From Paenibacillus phoenicis (lineage in GTDB: Bacteria; Bacillota; Bacilli; Paenibacillales; Paenibacillaceae), in contig NZ_JAYERP010000001.1 of assembly GCF_034718895.1 (NCBI RefSeq), forward strand, positions 2,232,001 through 2,296,000: a stretch of 64,000 bases of DNA. The letters are read 5' to 3'. Positions 17,261-25,693 of this stretch are shown piece after piece. Under the pieces are notes generated by a model. It was not told where the DNA came from, did not search any database, and saw only the letters and a list, made by a program, of their open reading frames with translations. Position numbers and translations under genes: made by a program. The stretch's first letter is position 1. Each line of letters starts with the position of its first letter.

Positions 17261-19162
17261 TTAGTGTGACAGCTTGAGTTCAAACGTCCGGTCATAAGGC
17301 GTCAACAGGTTGACGACGAGTGCCCGGCAATTGACGGGAACTCCGGTGTTATTAAGCCCCGCGGCCTTATGCTCCATCACGCCGCCATTTAGCTCAATCC
17401 AATCCTCACCGGATGATAAGCGGACCTTGCCTTGCTTCCAGAACAACATGCCGTTTTCCGCTTGTTCCACCGCCTCGCCGCCCGTCATCTCGCTTTCCTG
17501 GCCAAAGAGGAACGTAAGCTGCGTCAAAATCGGCTCCTCGCGAGCGCATTGAACGCGAAGGCTCCATCCCTCCGCGGTCTCCAAGACCTCGACTTCGACC
17601 CGATGCTGCTGCTCATGGGTAACTTCCCGCCGATGATGGGGCAGCAAATACCAGGGACTCACCGGCCCTCTAGCCGTTTCGGGCAAGAGCTCCTTCGCAA
17701 CAGGGGCATAGTATCCCTTTCGTTCCGTTGCAGTTAAACGGTAGCCTGACTTTGCCCCTAGCCCTCGCTCTTGCTCATTCTCCTGCGCCTTACCTTGTCC
17801 CTGCACGTTCCTCTGCTCCTGTATCTCCTCAGCCGCCTGCTTCTTCAACAGTCCCTCCCCTTGCTTCTGCGACTGCTCCTGGCTTTTTCCCTGCTCTAGC
17901 TCCAGTTCCTCCATCTGCTCCAGTTTCACGTACCCTGGCGCAAACGCAGATGCAAGCTGCACCGCCAGCAGCCGCACGTTGCCGTGTCGCAAGGCAAAGA
18001 AGGAATTCGCTTCCGCCATCACGGTTGCACTCGTCTTCCCGTGACGATGCCGAGCGATCGGCGCGCCGAAATCGGGATGCAGCTTGCTGTGATAAATACG
18101 CCCGTGATGCCCGGCCGCCTCCATACCGCTTAAATAGTGTTCACGCGGAAAACTGCGGTTGAGAACGACCCGATAGTCTTCCGGCAAAGGGACAGGCGGG
18201 ACCGCCGGCTGACGGAGCTCAGGATAACGAAGCAATCCCAGAAGCGCATGGTTCGGCAAGCCGCCCGGCTGCCTTAGCGAACGGCCGGCCAACTCGGCGA
18301 TGGCCTCGAAGAGCGGGTCTTTGTCGCGGTACGCGAGCCATTTGGCGGCGAGGAAATACCCGCTTAAATCAAACGGACTGCCAAAATCCTGGCGTCCGGA
18401 ATAATCCGTGACCACCTCTCCATCCGGGTGGATCAAGTACGCCATCATCCGCAGGTTGCGGCGGACCGGTTCGAGCAGCTCGGGAAGCTCCAATTGCTCG
18501 GCGGCAAAAATCAAGACGATGTCGCTGACCGCGTTATAGATCCCGTTGCTGCGCTCGGTCCACTCGCCGTCCTGCGTGCAGTCGATTCCTTCCGCGAGCC
18601 ACGCTTCCGCCCGCTCCTTCAGCTCCGACCGTCCGGTCAGCTTGTACATGAACCCTAACGCCGAGCACAATACCCACCGATGATTTGGCGTATGGCATCC
18701 GCCCGTCAGGAGCACCGGAATCGTCCGCTCCAGGAAGAGGCGAATATCCTCTGCCGCTTTACGAACCGGGGCATATTCGGCCGCATGAGTACATAGCAGC
18801 TCATAGACCTGCGCAAGTCCGCTCACCACAAAAGCGGTGTCGGGCGGCGAATGCAGATTGGTCCAGGGCGGCGAAATCGAGCCGTCGGCATGCTGCGACC
18901 GCAGCATAAACTGCGCCGCCAGCTCCAAACGCTTTAGCAGCGTCTCCTCGTGATAAAACCGAGAATCCTCGTTCACCAGAGCGCATGCCCAGATGGCCAT
19001 ATCCTTTGGCGTTCCGCCGTGGCTCGGCCAGGCGATCCCGTTTGCCGGGTCGATCACCCCGCCATAAAATCGGCTGGCCGGATCAAGAACCTGCTGCTCC
19101 ACCGCCGCTTGCGCAAACTCGTCGTTCATGGACACCAGCTTGTCGTAGATTTCGATTTCCAA
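17261..19162 (-). CDS. Uncharacterised toroid-like protein with a Gln/Glu-rich insertion
   Basis: 633 residues starting at TTG behind GGGGGAGG. I do not recognise the family. The first ~320 residues are helical-repeat rich, as in (alpha/alpha)n toroid enzymes (AIWACALVNEDSRFYHEE, WVLCSALGFMYKLTGR, NGIYNAVSDI). The C-terminal part is beta-like with aromatic strands (GYYAPVAKELLP, PWYLLPHHRREVTHEQQ), the arrangement of heparinase II/III-like and related lyases. Residues about 415-467 are almost only Gln, Glu, Lys and Gly, an obvious low-complexity insertion (17762-17920). It has no export signal. It is the first enzyme gene after the permeases and probably processes the same glycan as the GH105-like neighbour. 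Confidence 0.7.
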   Translation of the reverse strand: MEIEIYDKLVSMNDEFAQAAVEQQVLDPASRFYGGVIDPANGIAWPSHGGTPKDMAIWACALVNEDSRFYHEETLLKRLELAAQFMLRSQHADGSISPPWTNLHSPPDTAFVVSGLAQVYELLCTHAAEYAPVRKAAEDIRLFLERTIPVLLTGGCHTPNHRWVLCSALGFMYKLTGRSELKERAEAWLAEGIDCTQDGEWTERSNGIYNAVSDIVLIFAAEQLELPELLEPVRRNLRMMAYLIHPDGEVVTDYSGRQDFGSPFDLSGYFLAAKWLAYRDKDPLFEAIAELAGRSLRQPGGLPNHALLGLLRYPELRQPAVPPVPLPEDYRVVLNRSFPREHYLSGMEAAGHHGRIYHSKLHPDFGAPIARHRHGKTSATVMAEANSFFALRHGNVRLLAVQLASAFAPGYVKLEQMEELELEQGKSQEQSQKQGEGLLKKQAAEEIQEQRNVQGQGKAQENEQERGLGAKSGYRLTATERKGYYAPVAKELLPETARGPVSPWYLLPHHRREVTHEQQHRVEVEVLETAEGWSLRVQCAREEPILTQLTFLFGQESEMTGGEAVEQAENGMLFWKQGKVRLSSGEDWIELNGGVMEHKAAGLNNTGVPVNCRALVVNLLTPYDRTFELKLSH

Positions 19163-19214
19163 CCCACCTCCCCCTTCCGCGCTGCCACAGCATCGTAAGA
19201 TCTAACCGTTCCCG

Positions 19215-20090
19215 TTACCCCTTCACCGCGCCAAGCATAACGCCGCTGACGAAATAACGCTGCAGCCACGGGTATACGAGCAGGATGGGGATCGTCGCGA
19301 ACATCACGCTCGCGGACTTCAAGCCTTCCGAAACGAGCTTCGTCACCGCACCAGCGCCTTCCGCCGCCAGCAGATCGGAAATCATGTTGTTTTGGATCAT
19401 CTGATACAGCTTTAATTGCAGCGGATACAACTCCGGGCTGTTAATGTACATCAACGTATCCTGAAATCCGTTCCAACGTCCAACTGCATAGAACAAGCTC
19501 AGCGTCGCAATCACCGGAAGCGACAGCGGCAGGATGATATGGATCAGGGTGCGAAAATGGCTGCTGCCATCGATCTCCGCCGATTCCTCCAAGCCTTCCG
19601 GAATGTTGTTAAAGAAAGTGATCAGGATGATCAAGTAAAATGGATTAATGAGTCCTGGAAGCACCAGCGCCCAGATCGAATCCAACAGGTTCAAGCTGCG
19701 AACCAAAATATATTCCGGGATGATCCCCCCGCTGAAGAACATCGTGATCACGACGACCGTCATAAAGAATCTACGGCCTCTCAGCTTCCGCTTGGACAAC
19801 GGGTATCCGGCGGCAATCGTCATCAGCATGCAAAGCAGCGTATACAAAACCGTCAACAGCACCGTAAATCCCAAAGAGCGGATCATCGACGGATCGGTGA
19901 ATACTTGTTTGTAGGAATCAAACGTCAGTTCAACCGGGAGCAAGCTGACCTTCCCGGACAGAATCGGCCCTGCTGAGCTTAAAGAAACGGCGAGAATATG
20001 AATAAATGGAGCAAGACACAGCAACGTGGCGACAGCAAGCACGACAAAATTGACAACATCGAACACACGATTAGCGGTTTGTTCTTTCAC
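19215..20090 (-). CDS. Sugar ABC transporter permease, LplC/CUT1 type
   Basis: 291 residues with six predicted membrane segments and the cytoplasmic coupling motif EESAEIDGSSHFRTLIHIILPLSLP typical of carbohydrate permeases. The C-terminal GVMLGAVKG ending is characteristic of the LplC subgroup. The start is GTG, nine bases after AAGGAG. It pairs with the upstream LplB-type permease and, originally, with the now frameshifted binding protein. No ATPase gene is in the window; systems of this subgroup usually borrow a shared MsmX-type ATPase encoded elsewhere. Confidence 0.92.
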   Translation of the reverse strand: MKEQTANRVFDVVNFVVLAVATLLCLAPFIHILAVSLSSAGPILSGKVSLLPVELTFDSYKQVFTDPSMIRSLGFTVLLTVLYTLLCMLMTIAAGYPLSKRKLRGRRFFMTVVVITMFFSGGIIPEYILVRSLNLLDSIWALVLPGLINPFYLIILITFFNNIPEGLEESAEIDGSSHFRTLIHIILPLSLPVIATLSLFYAVGRWNGFQDTLMYINSPELYPLQLKLYQMIQNNMISDLLAAEGAGAVTKLVSEGLKSASVMFATIPILLVYPWLQRYFVSGVMLGAVKG

Positions 20091-20143
20091 GTCCGTCCGC
20101 TCCTTTCATCAACGTGCATACCTCCTAAACCTCCCTATACTTC

Positions 20144-21046
20144 CTATATGATCCCTTCATCGGTAAGCTTCTTGGAAATATGGTTGGCCGACAGCACCAT
20201 CACCAGCCCAACAACGGCCTGGAACAAGCCAACTACCGTGGCGATCGTGTACTGTCCAGACTGCAGCCCAACGCGATAAACGAACGTACTGAGTACATCG
20301 GAATACTCGCGAACGGCAAGATTGCCGATCACATATGGCCGATCAAAGCCAATCGTAATCAAATGGCCCAAGTTAATGATCAGCAGCATCACGATGGTGG
20401 ATTTTAATCCGGGAAGTGTGATATGCCAGATTCGTTTCAATCTACCGGCTCCATCAATGCTGGCCGCTTCGAACAGCTCTTTGTTGATGCCCGTGAGCGC
20501 CGCCAAATAGATGATCGTCCCCCAGCCTGCACTTTGCCACATGCCGATAAGCAAATAAGTCACCAGCCAGATATTCTTCTCCGTAAGAAAAGGAACCGCC
20601 TCAAATCCCATCGAGGTGATCACATTGTTGATCAACCCGGACTGCGTCCCGAACACCTGCGCGGCAATCCCGCCAATGATCACCCAGGAGATAAAATGCG
20701 GGATGTAAAGAATCGTTTGCGACAGCTTTTTAAACCATTGAATCTGCATTTCGTAGAGCAGTATGGCCAGAATGAGCGGGGCCGGGAAAGAAACGAGCAA
20801 ATCCAAGAAATTCAGCATCAGCGTATTGCGAAGCGTCAGATAGAAGTCCCGCATCCCAAACACTTCCCGGAACGCCTCAAACCCAATCCATTTGCTGCCC
20901 CCGATCCCTTGGAAGAAGTTAAAATCCTTAAATGCAATCTGAATCCCGTACATCGGGCCATATCGGAAAATCACAAAATAAGCGAGCGGCAGCGCAAGCA
21001 ACGCGTATAACTGCCAATATCTGCGGATATAAACTTTCCAGCTCAC
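20144..21046 (-). CDS. Sugar ABC transporter permease, LplB/CUT1 type
   Basis: 300 residues, six predicted membrane spans, N-terminus YALLALPLAYFVIFRYGPMYG typical of LplB, and coupling motif LFEAASIDGAGRLKRIWHITLP. GTG start after GGAGGGGACCGCT. It forms a heteromeric channel with the LplC-type partner 50 bases downstream. A hairpin in the 21047-21121 spacer separates it from the binding-protein gene, as is common where the binding protein is needed in excess. Confidence 0.92.
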   Translation of the reverse strand: MSWKVYIRRYWQLYALLALPLAYFVIFRYGPMYGIQIAFKDFNFFQGIGGSKWIGFEAFREVFGMRDFYLTLRNTLMLNFLDLLVSFPAPLILAILLYEMQIQWFKKLSQTILYIPHFISWVIIGGIAAQVFGTQSGLINNVITSMGFEAVPFLTEKNIWLVTYLLIGMWQSAGWGTIIYLAALTGINKELFEAASIDGAGRLKRIWHITLPGLKSTIVMLLIINLGHLITIGFDRPYVIGNLAVREYSDVLSTFVYRVGLQSGQYTIATVVGLFQAVVGLVMVLSANHISKKLTDEGII

Positions 21047-21078
21047 AGCGGTCCCCTCCCTGATGCGTTAGGCTGCCT

Positions 21079-21105
21079 GCGGGGTGAGGCACACCCCATC
21101 CCCGC
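21079..21105 (-). promoter_or_regulatory. Intercistronic hairpin between binding-protein gene and permeases
   Basis: GCGGGG at 21079-21084 pairs with CCCCGC at 21100-21105, with an alternative inner pairing GGGGTG/CACCCC. There is no T-tract, so this is more likely an mRNA-stabilising or attenuating stem than a full terminator. Confidence 0.45.
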
Positions 21106-21121
21106 AATGACCCAACTTGAT

Positions 21122-22737
21122 TTATTTGGATTGCATTTCTTTGTAGACAGCTGTGCGCTCATCAAGGATCGCTTGGCCTCCGCTGGCCATGTAGTCCTTC
21201 ATCATCGTTTCGTATACGCTTTCAAATTGCTCCGGCTTTGCCATCGTCACCTTCACGAGCATTTCGTGGAACTTCTCCTGCAACGTGGTCCCGTATTTCG
21301 TCTGCGCTTCAATCGGTTTACTCATCACGACCGGCTTAATCAGATCCGTATTGGCGATCGCTTGAGCCTCCGCAACATCCTTCTGATATCTTGTCGGGAA
21401 TTGCATCGCCCGAGCTTTCAGGTTTAATTCATCGCTGCCCAGCTGCTTGCCGTTGGAGATAATCGCCATATCGCCGCTGTTATACAAGCGGTTTAACGCT
21501 TCCTCGGTTTGATTCTCTATAGCAACCGGAACACCGTCGACCATGGTGTAGTTCTCGCCTTCGATGCCGTTTTGCATATGGAACAGGTGGTCATCCGAAG
21601 CCATCCACTCCAAATATTTGATCGCTTCCACGGCACGTTCGCTTGATTTCGGAATCATAATGTACATGCCGTTCGGGTTGTACATCGGTTTGGCATGCTT
21701 GCCTTCAGAGTTCGTGAAGACGTCTACCGACTTGAGAATGGCGCCGGGAACGTTTTTCTGGAGTGTGGCGTAGGAGCCGTTTTCATAGAATGGATTCACA
21801 TCGTCCTCGCTGAAAAAACCAACTTTCCCCGAGGATACGTCCTCGCCTAGTTTTTTCTTGTCCGTATCCAGCGCGAAGTCCTTGCTGATTAAGCCTTCAT
21901 TGTAGAGTTTATTCATAAATTGCAGGCCGTTCTTAAAGCCTGGCAGCAGCGTCGGATAATCATTGGAGCCAGCGTTTGGGTCAAGGTATAGGTTTGTTCT
22001 TCGGTTAATGGTTCGATAAAGGACCAGAGAAGGGGTTCATATTGAGCGTTGGCTACGGTCATGGCCATTGGGATGACTTGACCGCCCGTTTCTCCGGGAT
22101 CCTTCTCCTTAAAGGCCTTCAGCACATTGTATAACTCCTCTGTGGTTTGAGGTACGGGCAGTCCCAGCTTATCAAGCCAATCCTGACGGATGAAGGAAGC
22201 ATATTTGCCCAGCTGCGTACGTTTGGCAGGAACTGCATATTGCGTGCCTTCATACCGGCCGTATTGCAAGATTTCTTCGCCGAGGAAAGCCGTTAAATTA
22301 GGGGCATATTGTTCAAGAAGCGGAGCCAGATCGGTCAAGCCGCCCTGGGAGGCATAACGATTAAACGTGTTGGTGTCATACGTGAACACAATGTCCGGTA
22401 CGTCGCTGCCGCTCGCCATCAGGACGTTCAGCTTCTCGACTTCTTCGGAACGGGGAATCGGTACAAATTCTACATCGATGTTATTCGGATCTCCGAAGCT
22501 CTCCTGTACGTATCTCGTCAAGTAGTTATCGGTAATCGTTGATCCGGCCGGCGAGTTACCCCGATCGAACACCTCAACCTTCAGCGTGACCCTCTTGCCG
22601 TTCGATTCGCCCGATTGCGAAGCACCGCTGGGATCATTGGATTTCGAATTCGACGAAGACGAACAGGCTGTAAACAACAAGGAAGTAATCAAAATAACCG
22701 TAGTGATAGCCAACCCTGATCTTTTTTTGTTCCTCAT
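21122..22737 (-). pseudogene. LplA-type solute-binding lipoprotein, broken by a single frameshift
   Basis: Two leftward frames make up one binding protein of about 535 residues. The first (22737 to 21913) has a lipoprotein signal ending LLFTACSSSS and the N-terminal lobe up to EPLTEEQTYTLTQ. It then reads a nonsense tail and stops. The second frame carries on smoothly as SNDYPTLLPGFKNGLQFMNKLYNEG and runs to 21122. The switch lies at about 21961-21980 (around GCTGGCTCC on the coding strand) and corresponds to loss of one base. The flanking permeases are intact, so transport through this system would be lost unless the lesion is an assembly error or a recent mutation. Confidence 0.85.
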
Positions 22738-22850
22738 CTTTCTTCATCCCCTCTTCGAATAGATGTATCCTCTGATCGGAAGACGCAAGACGTGAATTCG
22801 CGGATTCGCACTTTTTCACTGCGGCTGCCGCCCCCGTCCAGATTGACCCA

Positions 22851-22964
22851 AGTATGCCATGGCTCGGATGGGGCAGCAATAAACTAGTTTCGGGCGGATA
22901 AACCGCCATCCAAATATCCAGATTACGGAAAAATAAAGCAAATTCCCGCAATAAACTTATTTCG
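22851..22964 (-). promoter_or_regulatory. Promoter region of the binding-protein unit with two copies of a 17-bp motif
   Basis: The motif GCAATAAACTWRTTTCG occurs at 22876-22892 and again at 22948-22964, matching 15 of 17 bases and 72 bases apart. The nearer copy lies 20 bases upstream of a leftward -10-like CATACT (22851-22856). The farther copy abuts the stop codon of the membrane AraC regulator at 22965. They are good candidates for the sites of that regulator. Confidence 0.5.
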
Positions 22965-25223
22965 CTATATCTCGGAATGCCGGGACTTCGCAGGTTTGAG
23001 CTTGAGCCTTCTGTAATCGCCTGGCGTCACGCCAACAACCCTTTTGAATACGCGTCCGAAGGTAATCGAGTTCGCATACCCTACGCGAGTGGAGATGTTT
23101 TGGATCGTCTCGTCGGTCTCGGCCAGCAGCTCCTGAGCCCGCTCCATGCGCAGCTGAACGATAAAGTCAACAAATTTCATGTTGAATTCTTCCTTAAACA
23201 AATAGCTCGCGTACTTCGCCGAAATATGAAAACGATCGCTGATATGTTTTAAGGAGAGATCCGGGTTTTCAAAGTTCTCCTCGATATAGGTTTTGAGCTC
23301 GCCCACCATCGCACGGTGGTTTTTGGTTTCGCTGTGTGCCACATATAAACGGTACAGCCCGGTTAAGTAATCAGAATATAACGATTTTATCTGTTCTAGG
23401 GTGCCGGCCATTTTCACGTCATTTTGCAGTTTCTCCATCTCTGGGCCGTGAAAATAGTCGCGAAGCTCTCCGGAAAGGGACGCCAACTCGTACCCCAGCA
23501 TATCGATCAGCATCTGCAGCAGCATCCGGATATCCTCGTCCTTCAGGCAATCGCTTGCCATCTGCTCGAACCACTGATCCAGACGCATACGCCATTCGCC
23601 GTCCAAGTGCCGGATATCGCGCACCAGCTCGGAAATCATCATCACATCCTTATGCCATCTGCGGTCGGCAGGCTGCGGCAGATCTTCACTCAGGAGGATC
23701 GCCTCCTGACCAAACGACAGCTTGTGCTGTAAGACGTCAAGCGCCGCTTTGTAGGATCGGTCGATTCGTTGCCAATCGCGCTCGACATGACCGGCACAGA
23801 ATCGCAAGGAAAAGCGCAGATGCTGCTCGACCCAGGCCTTCCCTTTGTCCGCAAACCCGCGGATGGCCTGCGCCGCCGATTCATGGGTTTGGTCAACGCC
23901 CACGATCATGCCCAATCGATCCTCAGCGATCCATTCCGCCCAGCCGTAGAGCCCATCGATTTGCGCCAGCTCCTGGAGAACGTTTGTGAGTGCAAACTTG
24001 AGAGTATGCTGATCCCGTTCGGAGAACGAGCTGCGAAAGTCAGGGTAGTTGCTAATTTCCACGAGGACAAATGCCAATTGGAGCGGCTCCTCCTTCGGCT
24101 GCACGCCCAGCTTCTTCAGACGATCCCCCAGCATGTCCGGGGTCTCGCCTTGCATCAGGTCATAAAACAGCTGGCGGCGGCTAATCAACAGATTCTCGCG
24201 CTGCTGCTTCTCGTAATCCGCGGCTTGCCGAATTAAATCCTCCAGCGCCCGGTCGATCATGGACAGCTCATCCATTTTTAATCCAAGCTCGTCCTCACGC
24301 TGCCGCAGTGATTCGATGCGGCCTACCATCGCTCGGATCGGTTGATAATTTTTTCGGGTAATAAAAATCAAATACACCAGAGCAGCAACCACCGTCCCAA
24401 TCCCAAGCACAACCCAGATATAAGAGATAAAGGAGACCCACGTAAACAGCTGCCCGGCGGTAAGGCCGCTCTCGAACTGCCATCCGAGCACCTCCGATGT
24501 TACCCGATTCACAACACGGCTCTTCTCTCCCTGCCGTGGCATGTCGGCGGAACGCGTGGAGAACAGCAGTTCACCGGACGCATCGCGAACATCCAGGAAG
24601 GAGACCTCGCTATCGTTCATGGAGCGGATCATTCGCTCGATCGCATACATATCGAGATTAATGACGACCAGACCATCATCGCCGAAGGGGAGCGGTTCTC
24701 GCTTGTAACTGGAAATCACCCGTTTCTCTTGATCCGAGCTGAACTCCCGGTAGCTGCGGATCGGAGACCAGCTTCGATCCTCCAGCTTCGTTAAGGTTGC
24801 CTCGACGAAAGCGCGGTCGGCAAACGTATCTAAATCCATCAGCCCGCTGCGCGTCAGCACTTTTCGATCCTTCATCCGGTAGATATAAATGGATTCGATT
24901 AAGCTGTCCCGGGAAGTCAATTCGCGTATGCTGGCCGCTACGTCCAAGATGATCTGGCTGTCCTGTTCGGTCAGCGCCACGTTTAGAAAATCCTCGTACC
25001 GTTTGTTTTTTTCGACTTCCTCCAGCACGTCCATTTCGATGCCTTTCAGCGAGCTGGTCAGCCGCCCTACCACATAATCCGTTGTGATCCGGTCGGCCTT
25101 GACCGTCTGCTTGTACGAGATATCGCTAACGATAATCACGAAGATAAAAAACAACACCGCCACCGTGATCAAAAAGATGGGAAAGTACGATAACAGCATC
25201 CGTCGGTACCAATTTCCTCTCAT
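22965..25223 (-). CDS. Membrane-anchored AraC-family regulator with extracytoplasmic sensor
   Basis: About 752 residues from the ATG at 25223, which follows GGGAGTGGTGAA; the longer frame upstream crosses a cre box and a repeat element and is rejected. A membrane segment at residues ~10-32 (LLSYFPIFLITVAVLFFIFVI) is followed by an extracellular sensor of ~230 residues, a second membrane segment (FISYIWVVLGIGTVVAALVYLIF), a cytoplasmic linker, and a C-terminal AraC domain (LSLKHISDRFHISAKYASYLFKEEF and IQNISTRVGYANSITFGRVFKRV). Such one-component regulators sense sugars outside and activate the adjacent transporter operon, here the frameshifted LplA system downstream. Confidence 0.88.
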   Translation of the reverse strand: MRGNWYRRMLLSYFPIFLITVAVLFFIFVIIVSDISYKQTVKADRITTDYVVGRLTSSLKGIEMDVLEEVEKNKRYEDFLNVALTEQDSQIILDVAASIRELTSRDSLIESIYIYRMKDRKVLTRSGLMDLDTFADRAFVEATLTKLEDRSWSPIRSYREFSSDQEKRVISSYKREPLPFGDDGLVVINLDMYAIERMIRSMNDSEVSFLDVRDASGELLFSTRSADMPRQGEKSRVVNRVTSEVLGWQFESGLTAGQLFTWVSFISYIWVVLGIGTVVAALVYLIFITRKNYQPIRAMVGRIESLRQREDELGLKMDELSMIDRALEDLIRQAADYEKQQRENLLISRRQLFYDLMQGETPDMLGDRLKKLGVQPKEEPLQLAFVLVEISNYPDFRSSFSERDQHTLKFALTNVLQELAQIDGLYGWAEWIAEDRLGMIVGVDQTHESAAQAIRGFADKGKAWVEQHLRFSLRFCAGHVERDWQRIDRSYKAALDVLQHKLSFGQEAILLSEDLPQPADRRWHKDVMMISELVRDIRHLDGEWRMRLDQWFEQMASDCLKDEDIRMLLQMLIDMLGYELASLSGELRDYFHGPEMEKLQNDVKMAGTLEQIKSLYSDYLTGLYRLYVAHSETKNHRAMVGELKTYIEENFENPDLSLKHISDRFHISAKYASYLFKEEFNMKFVDFIVQLRMERAQELLAETDETIQNISTRVGYANSITFGRVFKRVVGVTPGDYRRLKLKPAKSRHSEI

Positions 25224-25265
25224 TTCACCACTCCCACATCGAATGCATTTTCGTCGTTTCATGAA

Positions 25266-25279
25266 AGAAAGCGCTTTCT
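25266..25279 (-). promoter_or_regulatory. Candidate CcpA cre box upstream of the membrane AraC regulator
   Basis: AGAAAGCGCTTTCT is a perfect palindrome and matches 13 of 14 cre positions. It lies about 45 bases upstream of the regulator's start codon, so catabolite repression of the regulator would shut the whole locus. Confidence 0.6.
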
Positions 25280-25391
25280 TAAGTATTGTATGGACAGCCA
25301 TTGGCGAAGTCAACGAATAGATGGAAGTAGGGAGGATTTTTTGTTGAAGGCAGGGCGGTTGTCGAGGGGTATAGGTGGGTTTCGGGTTGCC

Positions 25392-25590
25392 TTTTGCATC
25401 ATTATCCCTTTTGTTAAGGGAGCAGGTTGGGTAAGGCAATATGAAGGATATGTAGCTGCGGAGTTAGGAGATGCAGAGGTACAGAAGTGCGGAGAAATGG
25501 AAGCACGGAAGCATCGGAGGTATGGAAGTATGGGGGTATGCCAGGTATGGAGGTACCAACTGACGGATCAAACGGGATAATGGTGTAAAA
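25392..25590. repeat. MITE-like element copy 2 with 17-bp inverted ends and an octamer core
   Basis: Left end TTTTGCATCATTATCCC (25392-25408) and right end GGGATAATGGTGTAAAA (25574-25590) agree at 15 of 17 positions when complemented. Similarity to copy 1 (4740-4992) continues inward for about 10-15 bases on both sides. The interior 25467-25556 is eleven degenerate units of 8-9 bases of the form GGAAGTAY, unlike the heptamers in copy 1. It has no coding capacity. Outside it, 25311-25391 holds nothing recognisable. Confidence 0.65.
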
Positions 25591-25620
25591 GGCGCCCAAA
25601 AACAGGAGGGAGCCAGAAAT

Positions 25621-25667
25621 TAATACAGCGCGAGCATCCTGACTGACACCTTGGACTCTCGCGCTGT
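25621..25667 (-). terminator. Hairpin terminator after the GH3 gene
   Basis: ACAGCGCGAG (25625-25634) pairs perfectly with CTCGCGCTGT (25658-25667). Reading leftward the stem is followed by ATTAATTTC, a weak T-tract. It begins 27 bases past the GH3 stop. Confidence 0.55.
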
Positions 25668-25693
25668 GGCTTATGAACTTTGTACTCGCGTTA

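Noticed and set aside
17728..18162. Pro/Ala/Ser-rich rightward frame that looks like a secreted linker protein
   Set aside because: It is the complement of the Gln/Glu-rich insertion in the leftward toroid-like gene; the low complexity explains the open frame.
20100..25260. Missing ABC ATPase as evidence of a broken transporter
   Set aside because: Both CUT1-type systems here lack an ATPase gene, and such systems normally share one encoded elsewhere, so absence is not informative.
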